64,000 bases of DNA from Roseinatronobacter ekhonensis. GTDB taxonomy: Bacteria; Pseudomonadota; Alphaproteobacteria; Rhodobacterales; Rhodobacteraceae. Positions within the stretch are counted from its first letter, which is position 1. Every line of letters starts with the position of its first letter. Below, piece after piece: positions 35,384 through 44,853 of this stretch. The notes under the pieces are model-generated. The model saw only the letters and a list, made by a program, of their open reading frames with translations. It made no database searches and was not told where the DNA came from. The position numbers and the translations under genes were made by a program. The DNA lies in the NCBI RefSeq assembly GCF_900499075.1, contig NZ_UIHC01000010.1, positions 41,807 through 105,806 on the forward strand. The letters run 5' to 3'.

Positions 35384-36973
35384 TTAGTGCCGGAAATGGC
35401 GTTGGCCGGTAAAGACCATCGCCAACCCTGCCGCATCGGCGGCTGCGATCACCTCGTCGTCGCGCATGGAGCCGCCGGGCTGGATGAGTGCGGTTGCGCC
35501 CGCTTCTGCCGCAGTCAGTAGACCATCAGCGAAGGGGAAGAACGCGTCCGACGCGACGACAGAGCCTTGTGTCAGCGGCGCATCCAACCCCAGAACTTCG
35601 GCCATGTCCTGCGATTTGCGCGCGGCGATGCGGGTCGAATCGACACGGCTCATCTGGCCCGCGCCGACGCCGACAGTGGCCAGATCCTTGACGTAGACAA
35701 TCGCGTTCGATTTGACGTGTTTGGCGACTTTCCATGCAAACAGCATATCGGCCAGCTCCGCATCGGTCGGCGCGCGTTTGGTGACAACGCGCAGATCATC
35801 GCGGCCAATCATGCCGTTGTCGCGGTCCTGCACCAGAAACCCGCCCGACACTTGCTTGTAGGCCAGACCGCCTGCCGCCGGATTGGCCAGCCCCTTGGTG
35901 GTCAACAGGCGCAGGTTCTTTTTGGCAGCGAAATGCGCGATGGCGTCGTCATCGGCACCGGGCGCGATCACGACCTCGGTGAAGATGCCGGTGATGGCTT
36001 TCGCCGTTTCCAGGTCCAGCCGCGTGTTCAGCGCAATGATCCCGCCGAAGGCAGAGGTGCGGTCGCAGTCATAGGCGCGGCTATACGCTTCGGCCAAGGT
36101 GGCCCCGCGCGCCACGCCGCAGGGGTTGGCGTGCTTGATGATCGCGCAGGCAGGCCCGTCGGCGGGCAGGAATTCCGACACCATCTCGAACGCCGCATCG
36201 GTGTCGTTGATGTTGTTGTAGCTCAACTCCTTGCCCTGAAGCTGCTTGGCGCTTGCCACACCGGGGCGGTCGTTGCCATCGCGGTAGAATGCGGCTGACT
36301 GGTGCGGGTTCTCTCCATAGCGCAGGGTTTGGGCCAAGGTTCCGGCGAATGCGCGGCGGCGGGGCGCGGGGTCGTCAATCGCGCCTGCCATCCATGTAGA
36401 CACAGAGGCGTCATAGGCCGCCGTGCGCGCATAGGCGCGCTGCGCGAGTGTCTGGCGAAAGCCAAGGCGCGTGCGACCCTCTTGGGCGTCAAGCTCTGAC
36501 AAGAGGGGGATGTAATCTTCGGGGTCGGTGACTACGCTGACGAAGCCGTGGTTCTTGGCGGCGGCGCGAATCATCGCGGGGCCGCCGATGTCGATATTCT
36601 CGACCGCCTCGGCATACTCCGCGCCGCGTGCGACCGTGTCCTCGAACGGGTAGAGGTTGACGACCAGCAGGTCGATCGACTTGATCCCGTGCGCTACCAT
36701 CGCGCCGGTGTGTTCTTCGTTGTCGCGCAGCGCCAAAAGCCCGCCATGCACCATCGGGTGCAGGGTTTTCACGCGCCCGTCCATCATTTCTGGAAAGCCG
36801 GTCAGGTCCGACACGTCCTGCACGGCCAGCCCCGCTTCGCGCAGCGCCCGCGCCGTGCCTCCGGTCGAGACCAGTTCAACCTTGCGCGCGGCCAGCGCCT
36901 TGGCAAGGTCGATCAGCCCGGTCTTGTCAGAGACGGAAATCAAGGCGCGTTTAAGCGGGACAAGGTCGGTCAT
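35384..36973 (-). CDS. purH: Bifunctional AICAR transformylase / IMP cyclohydrolase
   Basis: 529-residue enzyme for the last two steps of purine synthesis. The N-terminal IMP cyclohydrolase (about 1-200) contains [18 protein letters not shown] and GRVKTLHP. The C-terminal transformylase has [24 protein letters not shown], the [13 protein letters not shown] segment and [10 protein letters not shown]. It is leftward and probably co-transcribed from the heparinase/rsmB side through lspA. Confidence 0.97.
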   Translation of the reverse strand: MTDLVPLKRALISVSDKTGLIDLAKALAARKVELVSTGGTARALREAGLAVQDVSDLTGFPEMMDGRVKTLHPMVHGGLLALRDNEEHTGAMVAHGIKSIDLLVVNLYPFEDTVARGAEYAEAVENIDIGGPAMIRAAAKNHGFVSVVTDPEDYIPLLSELDAQEGRTRLGFRQTLAQRAYARTAAYDASVSTWMAGAIDDPAPRRRAFAGTLAQTLRYGENPHQSAAFYRDGNDRPGVASAKQLQGKELSYNNINDTDAAFEMVSEFLPADGPACAIIKHANPCGVARGATLAEAYSRAYDCDRTSAFGGIIALNTRLDLETAKAITGIFTEVVIAPGADDDAIAHFAAKKNLRLLTTKGLANPAAGGLAYKQVSGGFLVQDRDNGMIGRDDLRVVTKRAPTDAELADMLFAWKVAKHVKSNAIVYVKDLATVGVGAGQMSRVDSTRIAARKSQDMAEVLGLDAPLTQGSVVASDAFFPFADGLLTAAEAGATALIQPGGSMRDDEVIAAADAAGLAMVFTGQRHFRH

Positions 36974-36994
36974 CGGGGCAGTCCTTATGCAACA

Positions 36995-38746
36995 TCACAG
37001 GTCCGGCACGGCCAAAATGTCGTCCTGCGCGTGGTCGCGCAAAGCGGTCGGCGTGTCATGCGCCTTGGCCAATGTCCAGTTGGTCTGGCTGGTATAGCTT
37101 GTCGCGCCCAAGGACAACACAATCTGTTGTGTCGCGCGCGGCTTGATGCGGCCTTTTTCAAGATAGACCGACGGCGCCAGCGCCAGCGTTGCCCCGTCCG
37201 CGCGCATGACCCATATCTCGCCAGAGCGCAGGGTCAGCGACACGGCGGTGCCGTTCATGTCGAGCGATGCCTCGACCTCTGGGTGCAGATGGAAGCGCAG
37301 CGCATAGGGGATCGCGCCGCCCAGACGCGTGCGGACCTCGTCGAAGCGTTTTTGCGCCGCGCGTCCGGTTGCAATGAGCATATCTTCGCCCGACAACACG
37401 CGCCCATCTGCGGACAGGTCCAGATAGCGCAAATGTTCCAGCCCATGGCTTTCGCCGTATCCGTCATGGCTCAGGGCTGCGGCCCGCGCATAGGGCGTGT
37501 GACGAAACTCCAGCCCGACATGGCGCGGACCGTCCGTCAACTCCAGCCGTCGCCCGCCCGGCGTGCTGAAGCGCGACGATGAATACCCTTCCAGCGCAAG
37601 CGTGGAGTGGCTGGCAGTGGCGCGGCTGGCGCGGTGCCATTCGGGGCCGAAACTGCGCCCGTCACCGCAAGATACGACAACGGGTCGGCGGTTCGATGTC
37701 AGCTCGAACGCCAAGGTTGCGGCATGGGCGCGACCGGACGCAGCTTGCAACGGCGGGGTTGCGGCATCTATCAGCACGCTGGTGCGCCCCGAGGCCAGCC
37801 GGATATAGCCCATCGCCTGTTCGGGTGGCGCGGCGGGCGGCATATTCGACAGCGCGTCATGCGCCGAAAGGGCTGCTGCCAGCGCACCGTCGCGCCCCCG
37901 TCCGCCACCATGGCAGCGTATCAGGCCCCCATCGGTATGGCGCAGGCAGCGCAGGGCGCTCGACATGCGACCCATGACATCGCCAAGGGTGTCGGGCACG
38001 GGCTGTCCGTTTTCGGACAGCAATTGCCCCGCCCAGCCAAGGCATTCGAACACGGCCAGTAGTTCTTCGGGGTTGCGGGTGGCAATGCCGCCATCGGTTC
38101 CGATCTGGTTGTCGCAATCACGGATCAGCGCGGTGGTGATGGCGGGCGCACGCTCCGGCCACCCTTCAAGCGAGAGCGCGGCGTAAAGCAGCCCTGTGCG
38201 AGCCTCTATCCGGGGCAGGCCGGGCGCGGCATGGGCGGCGCGTTTGTGCAAGAACGCGGCATGATGCGCCAACATGCGCAGAAAGGCTGTCTGCTCTGAC
38301 CTGTCGCACCCCTGCATCAGCATCACCGCATGGCTGAGAAGCCGGATAAGCCTGCGCCCCGCCAAGCCCGGTGCCCAGCCCGGACCCCGGCCGCGCCCAT
38401 AGCGTCGCGCCCAGTCACGCAGACCCGCTTGCGCCAAGTCGCGCGCGGGCCTGTCCCCCACGGCGGCCAGATGGTCCAGCCAGCCAAAGCCTTGCACGTC
38501 GTCCACCGCTTCGGATGTGGTCGCGTCAAACGGCACGGTGCCCTGTGCATGCAGCAATTCGCCCGCCATCAGGAAATTGCCTGCCAGCATTTGCTGGCCG
38601 CGCGCGAACTGCCCAAGGCTGCGCGGTTCGGGTTGCGAGGTGATCGCCACCGGCGCACGCACCCGTCCCAGCCAGCGCGCGGCCAGCCTGTCCATCGCGC
38701 TGATGCGCTCTGTTCCCGATGACGCTGGCCTGCTCACCTTTGCCAT
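36995..38746 (-). CDS. Heparinase II/III-like protein
   Basis: 583-residue protein with an alpha-helical toroid-like N-terminal half (GRGPGWAPGLAGRRLIRLLSHA) and a C-terminal beta-rich heparinase II/III domain (SHSTLALEGYSSSRF, HDGYGESHGLEHLRYLDLSADGRVLSGEDML). No signal peptide is evident, unlike secreted polysaccharide lyases, so a cytoplasmic role on cell-wall or capsule fragments is possible. The family is regularly found between rsmB and purH in Rhodobacteraceae. The start at 38746 has AAAGGG just upstream. Substrate unknown. Confidence 0.85.
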   Translation of the reverse strand: MAKVSRPASSGTERISAMDRLAARWLGRVRAPVAITSQPEPRSLGQFARGQQMLAGNFLMAGELLHAQGTVPFDATTSEAVDDVQGFGWLDHLAAVGDRPARDLAQAGLRDWARRYGRGRGPGWAPGLAGRRLIRLLSHAVMLMQGCDRSEQTAFLRMLAHHAAFLHKRAAHAAPGLPRIEARTGLLYAALSLEGWPERAPAITTALIRDCDNQIGTDGGIATRNPEELLAVFECLGWAGQLLSENGQPVPDTLGDVMGRMSSALRCLRHTDGGLIRCHGGGRGRDGALAAALSAHDALSNMPPAAPPEQAMGYIRLASGRTSVLIDAATPPLQAASGRAHAATLAFELTSNRRPVVVSCGDGRSFGPEWHRASRATASHSTLALEGYSSSRFSTPGGRRLELTDGPRHVGLEFRHTPYARAAALSHDGYGESHGLEHLRYLDLSADGRVLSGEDMLIATGRAAQKRFDEVRTRLGGAIPYALRFHLHPEVEASLDMNGTAVSLTLRSGEIWVMRADGATLALAPSVYLEKGRIKPRATQQIVLSLGATSYTSQTNWTLAKAHDTPTALRDHAQDDILAVPDL

Positions 38747-38801
38747 GCCCTTTATTGCAGCCGGACGTTGTCTTTCGTCCTTTGAGTCAGCATACAGCCT
38801 G

Positions 38802-38826
38802 CCATCGCCGGTGTCACCGGCAATGG
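38802..38826 (-). terminator. Hairpin after rsmB
   Basis: GCCGGT (38807-38812) and ACCGGC (38816-38821) form a perfect stem around GTC, extended outward by CCAT/ATGG across one mismatch. It lies 12 bases past the rsmB stop codon and may separate it from the heparinase gene. No clear U-tract. Confidence 0.4.
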
Positions 38827-38837
38827 TGGAAGTTTGG

Positions 38838-40106
38838 TCATTCCGGCGTGCCAAGCAGCGCCATGTAAAACCCGTCCAGCCCGCCATGCTCGGCCCAATA
38901 ATCCGGGCGCGTGCGGATCGGACCATCAGCGGCCTGCCATTCGGGCGGCACCCCTGCTGTGGGCCGGTGCAGCAGGCGCGTGCCGGAATGACGCTGCAAC
39001 GCGGCAGCGATCTGCTCTTCGCCCTCTGCCGGTAGAAGCGAGCAGGTGCAATACACAACCTCTCCGCCAGGTTTGACCAGACCTGACGACCGCTCCAGCA
39101 CACGGTCCAGAAGCTGTGCTTGCAAGGCGCGCAGGTCGCGCAGCCCTTGCTTGGTTTTCAACAACGGCAGTTCTGGGTGACGGCGTAGAGTACCGGTGGC
39201 CGAACAGGGCGCGTCCAGCAGGACTGCATCGAAGGGCTGGTCCGGGGTCCATGTCAGCGCATCGGCGCGGACCACCTGTGCCGAAAGCCCTGTGCGCGAC
39301 AGGTTGGCGCGCAACCTGTCCAGCCGTGCGCCGGAAATATCCAGTGCCGTGACCTCGGCCCCCATCGCCGCAAGCTGCATGGTCTTGCCGCCCGGTGCCG
39401 CGCACAGGTCCAGCACGCGGGTGTGCCCTGCCAGCCAGCGTGCGGGCAGCGCGCTCGCGGCATCTTGCACCCAGAATGCGCCCGCCTCGTAGCCCGGCAA
39501 TGCGCTGACCTGCTGACCGGCGGGCAGGCGCAGGGTGCGGGTGGGCAGCGCCGCGCCGGTCAAACCGTCGGGGCTGGGCCCGTGCAAGGTCAGATCAAGG
39601 GGGGGCGCGGATTCGATTGCGGTTTCGATCGCGACCGTCGCGGCGTTGCCATAGGCGTTTTGCAACCCACCGCGCAGCCAGCCGGGCAGCCGGGGGGTGG
39701 GCGCGCTATCCCAAGCGTCTGGCAACATGTCGGCTACGCGGCGCAACACGGCATTGCCCAAGCCCGCGAATTTCGGGGCGACCTTGTGTAGCAGTCCCAC
39801 CGTGTCGTTGATCACGCCATGCGCGGGGGCCCCAAGCGCGCCCATTTCCACTACCGCCAGCCGCAGGGCCCAGAGCACAATCTCTGGCGGGGTTTTGCGC
39901 AATGGCGTGCGCAACAGGTGGTCCGCACGGCCATGATGGCGAAACGCTGCCAATGCCAGCCGCGCGGCGCGGGCCTGCCCCTCTGGCGGTAGCACGGTGA
40001 AGGGGCGCGGCTGCACCTCTGTCAGGCTGCGTTCTTCTTGCACAACGGCCATGACAAGCGCGTGAGCGGCAGCGCGGGGCGCATGAGAGGGCAGGGCGTC
40101 GGGCAT
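38838..40106 (-). CDS. rsmB: 16S rRNA m5C967 methyltransferase RsmB
   Basis: 422-residue SAM-dependent rRNA cytosine-5 methyltransferase. A NusB-like RNA-binding domain covers about 1-140 (GVINDTVGLLHKVAPKFAGLGNAVLRR). The Rossmann domain has SAM motif I VLDLCAAPGGKTMQL, the DAPCSATGTLRRHPE motif and the catalytic-cysteine region YCTCSLLPAEGEEQ. The start at 40106 follows AAAGGA; upstream in-frame sequence is antisense to the next gene. It is divergent from the SdhAF4-like gene, with 46 bp between starts. Confidence 0.93.
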   Translation of the reverse strand: MPDALPSHAPRAAAHALVMAVVQEERSLTEVQPRPFTVLPPEGQARAARLALAAFRHHGRADHLLRTPLRKTPPEIVLWALRLAVVEMGALGAPAHGVINDTVGLLHKVAPKFAGLGNAVLRRVADMLPDAWDSAPTPRLPGWLRGGLQNAYGNAATVAIETAIESAPPLDLTLHGPSPDGLTGAALPTRTLRLPAGQQVSALPGYEAGAFWVQDAASALPARWLAGHTRVLDLCAAPGGKTMQLAAMGAEVTALDISGARLDRLRANLSRTGLSAQVVRADALTWTPDQPFDAVLLDAPCSATGTLRRHPELPLLKTKQGLRDLRALQAQLLDRVLERSSGLVKPGGEVVYCTCSLLPAEGEEQIAAALQRHSGTRLLHRPTAGVPPEWQAADGPIRTRPDYWAEHGGLDGFYMALLGTPE

Positions 40107-40152
40107 GGTTTCTTGTCCTTTGATGCGGCTGCGGTATATCAGGGGGGACGCC

Positions 40153-40392
40153 ATGACAAGCAGGCCCAAGATGACCGACACGCCAGACACACCTCCCGAA
40201 GATACAGTCGAGGACGAGGCCGCCCGCCGCGCCAAACTGCCAGAGGTTGCGCGCCGCGCCCTCGAAGAGGCCGACGCGCGCCGCGCCGCCGCGCAGGACG
40301 CCGCGATGCCGCGCGAGTTGGGCGGGCGCAAAGGCCCCGAACCCGTCCGCTATGGCGATTGGGAAAAAAAGGGCATCGCGATAGATTTCTGA
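40153..40392 (+). CDS. DUF1674 protein, succinate dehydrogenase assembly factor 4-like
   Basis: 79-residue protein whose C-terminus GGRKGPEPVRYGDWEKKGIA matches the SDHAF4/DUF1674 signature; the last residues are IDF. In mitochondria SDHAF4 binds flavinylated SdhA and protects it until complex II assembles, and the bacterial homologs are thought to do the same. The N-terminal half is charged and Ala/Glu/Arg-rich. AGGGGGG lies just upstream of the ATG at 40153. Confidence 0.9.
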   Translation: MTSRPKMTDTPDTPPEDTVEDEAARRAKLPEVARRALEEADARRAAAQDAAMPRELGGRKGPEPVRYGDWEKKGIAIDF

Positions 40393-40460
40393 TCTATGTG
40401 TAACGGGTCCGGGCAAATGGGCGTATAGCAACTGGACAGACCGCAACCGGAGCCTTTGAC

Positions 40461-41435
40461 ATGCCGACTATGCGCCGCCTGATCCCGACCCTTGCCGTCT
40501 GCCTTGCCTTGGGCGGGGCCGCGAGTGCTGACCCGGACCGCTGGCAATATGCTTGGCCGGATACCGATTTTGCCCAAAGCACGGTCGATTTCGATGAGAT
40601 CCTGTCGGGCGGGCCGCCCAAGGACGGTATTCCCGCCATCGACGCGCCGCAGTTCCTGCCCGCGCAGCAAGAAGAACGCCTGTCGCCGCGCGAGCCCGTC
40701 CTGACCTATGTGCCTGACGGCGCGCCCGCCCGTGCCTATCCGGTTCGCTACCTTATGTGGCACGAGATCGTGAATGACGTGGTCGCGGGCAAACCCATAG
40801 CTGTCACCTTCTGCCCCTTGTGCAACACTGGCATGGTGTTTGATGCCCGCGTGGACGGCGAGGCGCTGACCTTCGGCGTATCGGGCAAACTGCGTCATTC
40901 CGATATGATCATGTATGACCGCCAGACCGAAAGCTGGTGGCAGCAGGCGACTGCAGAGGCCATTGTCGGCGAGATGACTGGCACCGACCTTGTGCAGCTT
41001 CCGGCATGGATGGAAAGCTGGGACAGTTTCCGCGCGGAACATCCGGACGGGCTGGTGATGGATCAACCGTCATCCCCGCGCAGCTACGGCGCGAACCCAT
41101 ATGCCAGTTATGACACGTCAGAGCGCCCGTTCCTCTATCGCGGTGAAAACCCGCCCCATGGCATTCACCCGCTCGCGCGGGTTGTGCGCGTTGGCGATCG
41201 TGCTTGGCCGCTGGAGCGGTTGCGCGACGCAGGCGAGTTGCGTGAGGGCGGCGTTGTGCTGACATGGCGCGCGGGGCAGGCCTCTGCGCTGGACACCCGA
41301 GAGATCGGGGCAGGGCGCGAGGTGGGCAATGTGCGGGTGCATGATACCCAAGGTCGCGCGCTGGTGCATGACATTCCATTTGCGTTCGCGTTCCATGCCT
41401 TCCAGCCGGACGGGGAATGGATGCTGGGGCCATGA
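40461..41435 (+). CDS. DUF3179 domain-containing exported protein
   Basis: 324-residue protein with a signal peptide (about 1-23, ending ASA-D). The DUF3179 core is clear: YPVRYLMWHEIVNDVVAGKP, VTFCPLCNTGMVFDAR with a CPLC cysteine pair, SGKLRHSDMIMYDRQTESWW and GEMTGTDL. The CPLC pair and surrounding residues suggest a redox or metal site, but no activity is established. GGAG precedes the ATG. A small Dabb-domain gene follows after 13 bases. Confidence 0.88.
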   Translation: MPTMRRLIPTLAVCLALGGAASADPDRWQYAWPDTDFAQSTVDFDEILSGGPPKDGIPAIDAPQFLPAQQEERLSPREPVLTYVPDGAPARAYPVRYLMWHEIVNDVVAGKPIAVTFCPLCNTGMVFDARVDGEALTFGVSGKLRHSDMIMYDRQTESWWQQATAEAIVGEMTGTDLVQLPAWMESWDSFRAEHPDGLVMDQPSSPRSYGANPYASYDTSERPFLYRGENPPHGIHPLARVVRVGDRAWPLERLRDAGELREGGVVLTWRAGQASALDTREIGAGREVGNVRVHDTQGRALVHDIPFAFAFHAFQPDGEWMLGP

Positions 41436-41448
41436 CAGGGGCACTGGG

Positions 41449-41784
41449 ATGTTCCGCCATATTGTGCTGACGCGGTTCAAGCCCGACGTGTCGGAAGCTC
41501 AGATCGCGCAGCTCTATGACCGGCTGTCGGCACTGATTGACCGCCATCCCGGTGCGCGGGGCTTTCTCGGCGGCCGCTCAACCAGCCGGGAACAGATGGA
41601 GCGTGGCTTCCTTCACGGCTTCACCATAGATTTCGACGATTGGACGGCGCTACAAGCCTATGCCGATGACCCGGACCACCGCGCGCTGAGCGCAGAGCTT
41701 GTCGAGTCTGCGATCGGGGGCCGTGACGGGCTGATCGTTCTGGATATCGAGGTGCCGGGGCAGGATGACCCGGCCAAGCCCTAG
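41449..41784 (+). CDS. Stress-responsive A/B-barrel (Dabb) domain protein
   Basis: 111-residue single-domain protein. The start FRHIVLTRFKPDVSE and LHGFTIDFDDWTALQAYADD PDHRAL pattern are typical of the dimeric Dabb ferredoxin-like fold. Function in bacteria is mostly unknown. The ATG at 41449 is preceded only by a weak GGGG; it lies 13 bases after the DUF3179 gene, and the last 4 bases overlap the convergent LysR gene. Confidence 0.82.
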   Translation: MFRHIVLTRFKPDVSEAQIAQLYDRLSALIDRHPGARGFLGGRSTSREQMERGFLHGFTIDFDDWTALQAYADDPDHRALSAELVESAIGGRDGLIVLDIEVPGQDDPAKP

Positions 41785-42671
41785 CCGCCCACCCGGCTCA
41801 TGCCGTGCGCCAGTGCATCGCGCACCCTTGCAATGCGCGCGACATGCCGAAGCGCCCGCGGAACCACCAGCCAGACCGGCAGGCGGGGCAGGGTGATGAA
41901 ATCCGCGATACGTTGCACACGGCGGTCGTCATCGGCGATCACGGTCTGAAACCCGCCAATCCCGGCCCCGGCGCAGACCAGCGCCCAATTCACGATCTGA
42001 TCGTCGCAACGCGTGGCGAAAAAATCGCGCGTCACCGGCATACCTTGTTCGCTCAGTAGCCGCACGATCAGGTCGGATCGGTCATAGCCGACGAAATCCA
42101 GGTCCATCAGGTCTGCCGGGCTGGTCGGGATGCCGACCCGTTCCAGATAACTGCGCGCAGCATATAGCCCCAGCGGCAACTCTGTAATTTTCTGCGCCAC
42201 AAGGTCGCCACGGTCGGGGCGGAACATGCGCAGCGCGATATCGGCCTCGCCATGCAGCAGGTTTTCAGAGGTGTCAGAGGCGACCAGCTCCAGTGCGATC
42301 CCCGGCTCTTCTGCGCGCAGCTGCGCAAGGATGGGCGGCAGATGCCACTGTGCCACCACGCGCGCGGCGGTAATGCGCACAGTCCCCGTCAGCGCAGCGC
42401 TCGACCCGGCGGCCGTAAGGCTTAGCCGCGCGGCGGCGGCTTGCATGTCTTGCGCGTCGTCCAGCAGGCGCAGGCCGAACGGTGTCAGATGCTGTCCGTC
42501 CGGATGGCGTGTGAACAGCGGCTGGCCAAGCGCCGCTTCCAGCAGCCGGATATGTCGCCCCAATGTCGGTTGGCTGTGCCCGCCATCGCGCGCCGCCGCC
42601 GAGAGCGACCCGGCTTGCGCCACGCGCAGGAAGCTTTGCACCAGTGACCAATCAAGACGCGATAAATCCAT
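41781..42671 (-). CDS. LysR-family transcriptional regulator
   Basis: 296-residue LysR-type regulator. The helix-turn-helix (about 8-62) includes [32 protein letters not shown]; the effector domain (about 90-290) has the usual two-lobe pattern. It is divergent from an NAD-dependent epimerase-like gene, which it probably regulates. The ATTCATAAATGAAT dyad over its own start codon suggests autoregulation. The effector is unknown. Confidence 0.92.
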   Translation of the reverse strand: MDLSRLDWSLVQSFLRVAQAGSLSAAARDGGHSQPTLGRHIRLLEAALGQPLFTRHPDGQHLTPFGLRLLDDAQDMQAAAARLSLTAAGSSAALTGTVRITAARVVAQWHLPPILAQLRAEEPGIALELVASDTSENLLHGEADIALRMFRPDRGDLVAQKITELPLGLYAARSYLERVGIPTSPADLMDLDFVGYDRSDLIVRLLSEQGMPVTRDFFATRCDDQIVNWALVCAGAGIGGFQTVIADDDRRVQRIADFITLPRLPVWLVVPRALRHVARIARVRDALAHGMSRVGG

Positions 42672-42683
42672 TCATAAATGAAT
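42670..42683. promoter_or_regulatory. Palindrome overlapping the LysR start codon
   Basis: ATTCAT and ATGAAT arms flank two A residues, giving a 14-base perfect dyad whose left arm includes the LysR start codon. It may be an autoregulatory site or a translation-blocking structure. Confidence 0.4.
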
Positions 42684-42699
42684 AGCGGGACGTCACTTA

Positions 42700-42720
42700 T
42701 TCGCAATCCCCATGCGCGAA
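42700..42720. promoter_or_regulatory. LysR-box-like dyad TTCGC-N11-GCGAA
   Basis: TTCGC (42700-42704) and GCGAA (42716-42720) are perfect inverted arms separated by 11 bases, the T-N11-A geometry of LysR-type binding sites. It lies between the divergent regulator and epimerase genes, about 45 bp before the epimerase start. Confidence 0.5.
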
Positions 42721-42765
42721 CTTTCGTGCGAATTGTCATGGATCAGGATTGGGAAAGGACATCGT

Positions 42766-43629
42766 ATGTCACAAAAGGTATTGATATTGGGCGCATCCGG
42801 AACGATCGGACAGGCCATGGCGCAGGCTTTTGCCGCAGCGGACTGGCAGGTGCGCGACTACAAGCGCGGCACCGATATTGCGCGGGCCGCCGACGGGGCG
42901 GCGCTGATCGTGAACGCGATGAATCCGCAAAACTACCATGACTGGGCGCAGCAAATACCCGCGATTACCGCGCTTGCCATGCAAGCCGCTCGGGCCAGCG
43001 GCGCACGGGTGCTGGTTCCCGGGAATGTCTATGTGTACGGAACGCAGCCGGACCCGTGGTCGGCGCAGACTCCGCACAAGCCCTGCACCCGCAAGGGCCG
43101 CATTCGCGCCGAGATGGAAGCCGCCTGGCGCGACTCCGGCGTGCCTGTCACCATCCTGCGCGCGGGCGATTTCATTGCTCCGCACCGGGGCGGTCAGGTC
43201 ATGGGATCGGTGGTTCTGAAGAACTTGGACAAGGGACAGTTGACCACCTTGGGGCCGCCGGATGTGCCACGCGCCTATGGCTTTACGCCGGATGTCGCGC
43301 GCGCAGCGGTTGCCTTGGCGGCGCGGGACGACCTGCCGCGATACGCAGATATCACGTTTCCCGGACATACCTTCAGCATGACAGAACTGGCCACAGAGAT
43401 CGCGCGCCAGACCGGGCGCAGGCTTCGCGTGCAGCACTTCCCATGGTGGGCGATGCGCCTTGCCGCCCCAGTATGGGAACTCGGGCGCGAGATGACCGAA
43501 ATGCGCTACCTGTTCGAGCACCCGCACAGCTTGAGTGAGAAAGACCTTCTCAGCTACTTGCCGGGATTCCGTCCGACGCCGTTTCAGGACATGGTCAAGC
43601 AATTGATCGCGCGCCCGCCGCGCATGTGA
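42766..43629 (+). CDS. NAD-dependent epimerase/dehydratase-like protein
   Basis: 287-residue extended short-chain dehydrogenase-like protein. The N-terminal NAD(P) motif is LGASGTIGQAMA; a TGxxGxxG variant. VPGNVYVYGTQPDP occupies the place of the usual catalytic YxxxK region, and no clear YxxxK is present, so it may be an NmrA-like or atypical member and not an active epimerase. AAAGGA lies 6 bases before the ATG at 42766. It is divergent from the LysR gene, its likely regulator. Substrate unknown. Confidence 0.8.
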   Translation: MSQKVLILGASGTIGQAMAQAFAAADWQVRDYKRGTDIARAADGAALIVNAMNPQNYHDWAQQIPAITALAMQAARASGARVLVPGNVYVYGTQPDPWSAQTPHKPCTRKGRIRAEMEAAWRDSGVPVTILRAGDFIAPHRGGQVMGSVVLKNLDKGQLTTLGPPDVPRAYGFTPDVARAAVALAARDDLPRYADITFPGHTFSMTELATEIARQTGRRLRVQHFPWWAMRLAAPVWELGREMTEMRYLFEHPHSLSEKDLLSYLPGFRPTPFQDMVKQLIARPPRM

Positions 43630-43868
43630 CGGGTGCTGCACTGGTGGAGAACCAGTTCGCACCGCCTTGGCAAGACTTGATGACGGCGACATTGCTGGTC
43701 GTCGCGCCAAAGCACCGACTTTGCCAGTGGCTGGACATACCGCGTCAGTGCGTGGCGATGCCCGATTTCGCAGATGGCCTGAAAGACGGTTCCCGGCTTG
43801 GTTTCTATGCTAGCGTGACGCCCAAGCAGCCAAAGGTCAGGGGCCGGTTCGGGCGACCATGCACAGGG

Positions 43869-44765
43869 TTACGATACCGGAACGGAAATGCCTTTCTCCC
43901 GCGCAAGCGTGCGCATGCGTGCCTGAAGCTTCTCAAACGCGCGCACCTCGATCTGGCGGATACGCTCGCGCGACACGTCATAGCGTTGCGACAAGTCTTC
44001 GAGCGTGACAGGGTCCTCGCTCAATCGTCGCTGCGTCAGCACATCGCGTTCGCGGTCATTCAGTGCGTCCATCGCTTCGGTCAGCAACTCGCGCCGCAGG
44101 TCCAATTCGTCACGCTCAGCATAATCCTCTGCCTGATTGGCGCTTTCGTCCTCCAGCCAATCCTGCCAGCTTGCCGTTCCCTCTTCGCTGCCCACCGTGG
44201 CGTTCAGCGACGAATCCCCGCCCGACAGGCGGCGGTTCATAGAGATCACCTCGGCCTCTGTCACGTTCAGGTCATTGGCAATGCGCGCGACGTTTTCGGG
44301 CCGCATATCGCCATCTTCAAGCGCCCCTATCTTGGACTTCGCCTTGCGCAGGTTAAAGAACAGCTTTTTCTGAGCACTCGTGGTGCCCAGCTTGACCAGC
44401 GACCATGACCGCAGGATGTATTCCTGAATGCTGGCGCGGATCCACCACATTGCATAGGTCGCCAGCCGGAAGCCCTTTTCGGGATCAAAACGCTTGACCG
44501 CCTGCATCAGCCCGACATTCGCTTCTGATATCACTTCGGCTTGCGGCAGTCCGTAGCCGCGATAGCCCATCGCGATTTTTGCGGCCAGCCGCAGATGGCT
44601 GGTCACAAGCTGGTGCGCTGCGTCTGTATCCTGATGGTCGACCCAGCGCTTGGCCAGCATGTATTCCTGTTCCGGTTCCAGCATCGGAAAGCGGCGGATT
44701 TCCTGCAAATAGCGGTTCAACCCTTGTTCGGGGCTTGGTGCCGGTAGATTTGCGTAGCTGCTCAT
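43869..44765 (-). CDS. rpoH: RNA polymerase sigma-32 factor RpoH
   Basis: 298-residue heat-shock sigma factor. Region 2 contains LVTSHLRLAAKIAMGYRGYG and FRLATYAMWWIRASIQEYIL. The RpoH-box QKKLFFNLRK, which is diagnostic for this group, follows. Region 4 ends with the helix-turn-helix LEDLSQRYDVSRERIRQIEV. The start at 44765 follows AGGAGAG. Many Rhodobacteraceae carry two RpoH paralogs, so this may be one of a pair. The 239 bp downstream to the epimerase gene hold no gene I can support. Confidence 0.95.
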   Translation of the reverse strand: MSSYANLPAPSPEQGLNRYLQEIRRFPMLEPEQEYMLAKRWVDHQDTDAAHQLVTSHLRLAAKIAMGYRGYGLPQAEVISEANVGLMQAVKRFDPEKGFRLATYAMWWIRASIQEYILRSWSLVKLGTTSAQKKLFFNLRKAKSKIGALEDGDMRPENVARIANDLNVTEAEVISMNRRLSGGDSSLNATVGSEEGTASWQDWLEDESANQAEDYAERDELDLRRELLTEAMDALNDRERDVLTQRRLSEDPVTLEDLSQRYDVSRERIRQIEVRAFEKLQARMRTLAREKGISVPVS

Positions 44766-44853
44766 GCGCACTCTCCTGTCTGAACTTATGAAATATGAAC
44801 AATGCAGCGCAGCTTCAACCATGCCACAAATTAATGACGCGATCGTTAACGGG

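Noticed and set aside
36548..37582. 344-codon plus-strand frame
   Set aside because: Crosses the purH start and the heparinase 3' end on the opposite strand; no recognisable domain.
43626..44408. 260-codon plus-strand frame after the epimerase gene
   Set aside because: Its second half is antisense to rpoH. The first 240 bases (43630-43868) show no ribosome binding site that convinces me and no family match, so I leave the gap empty.
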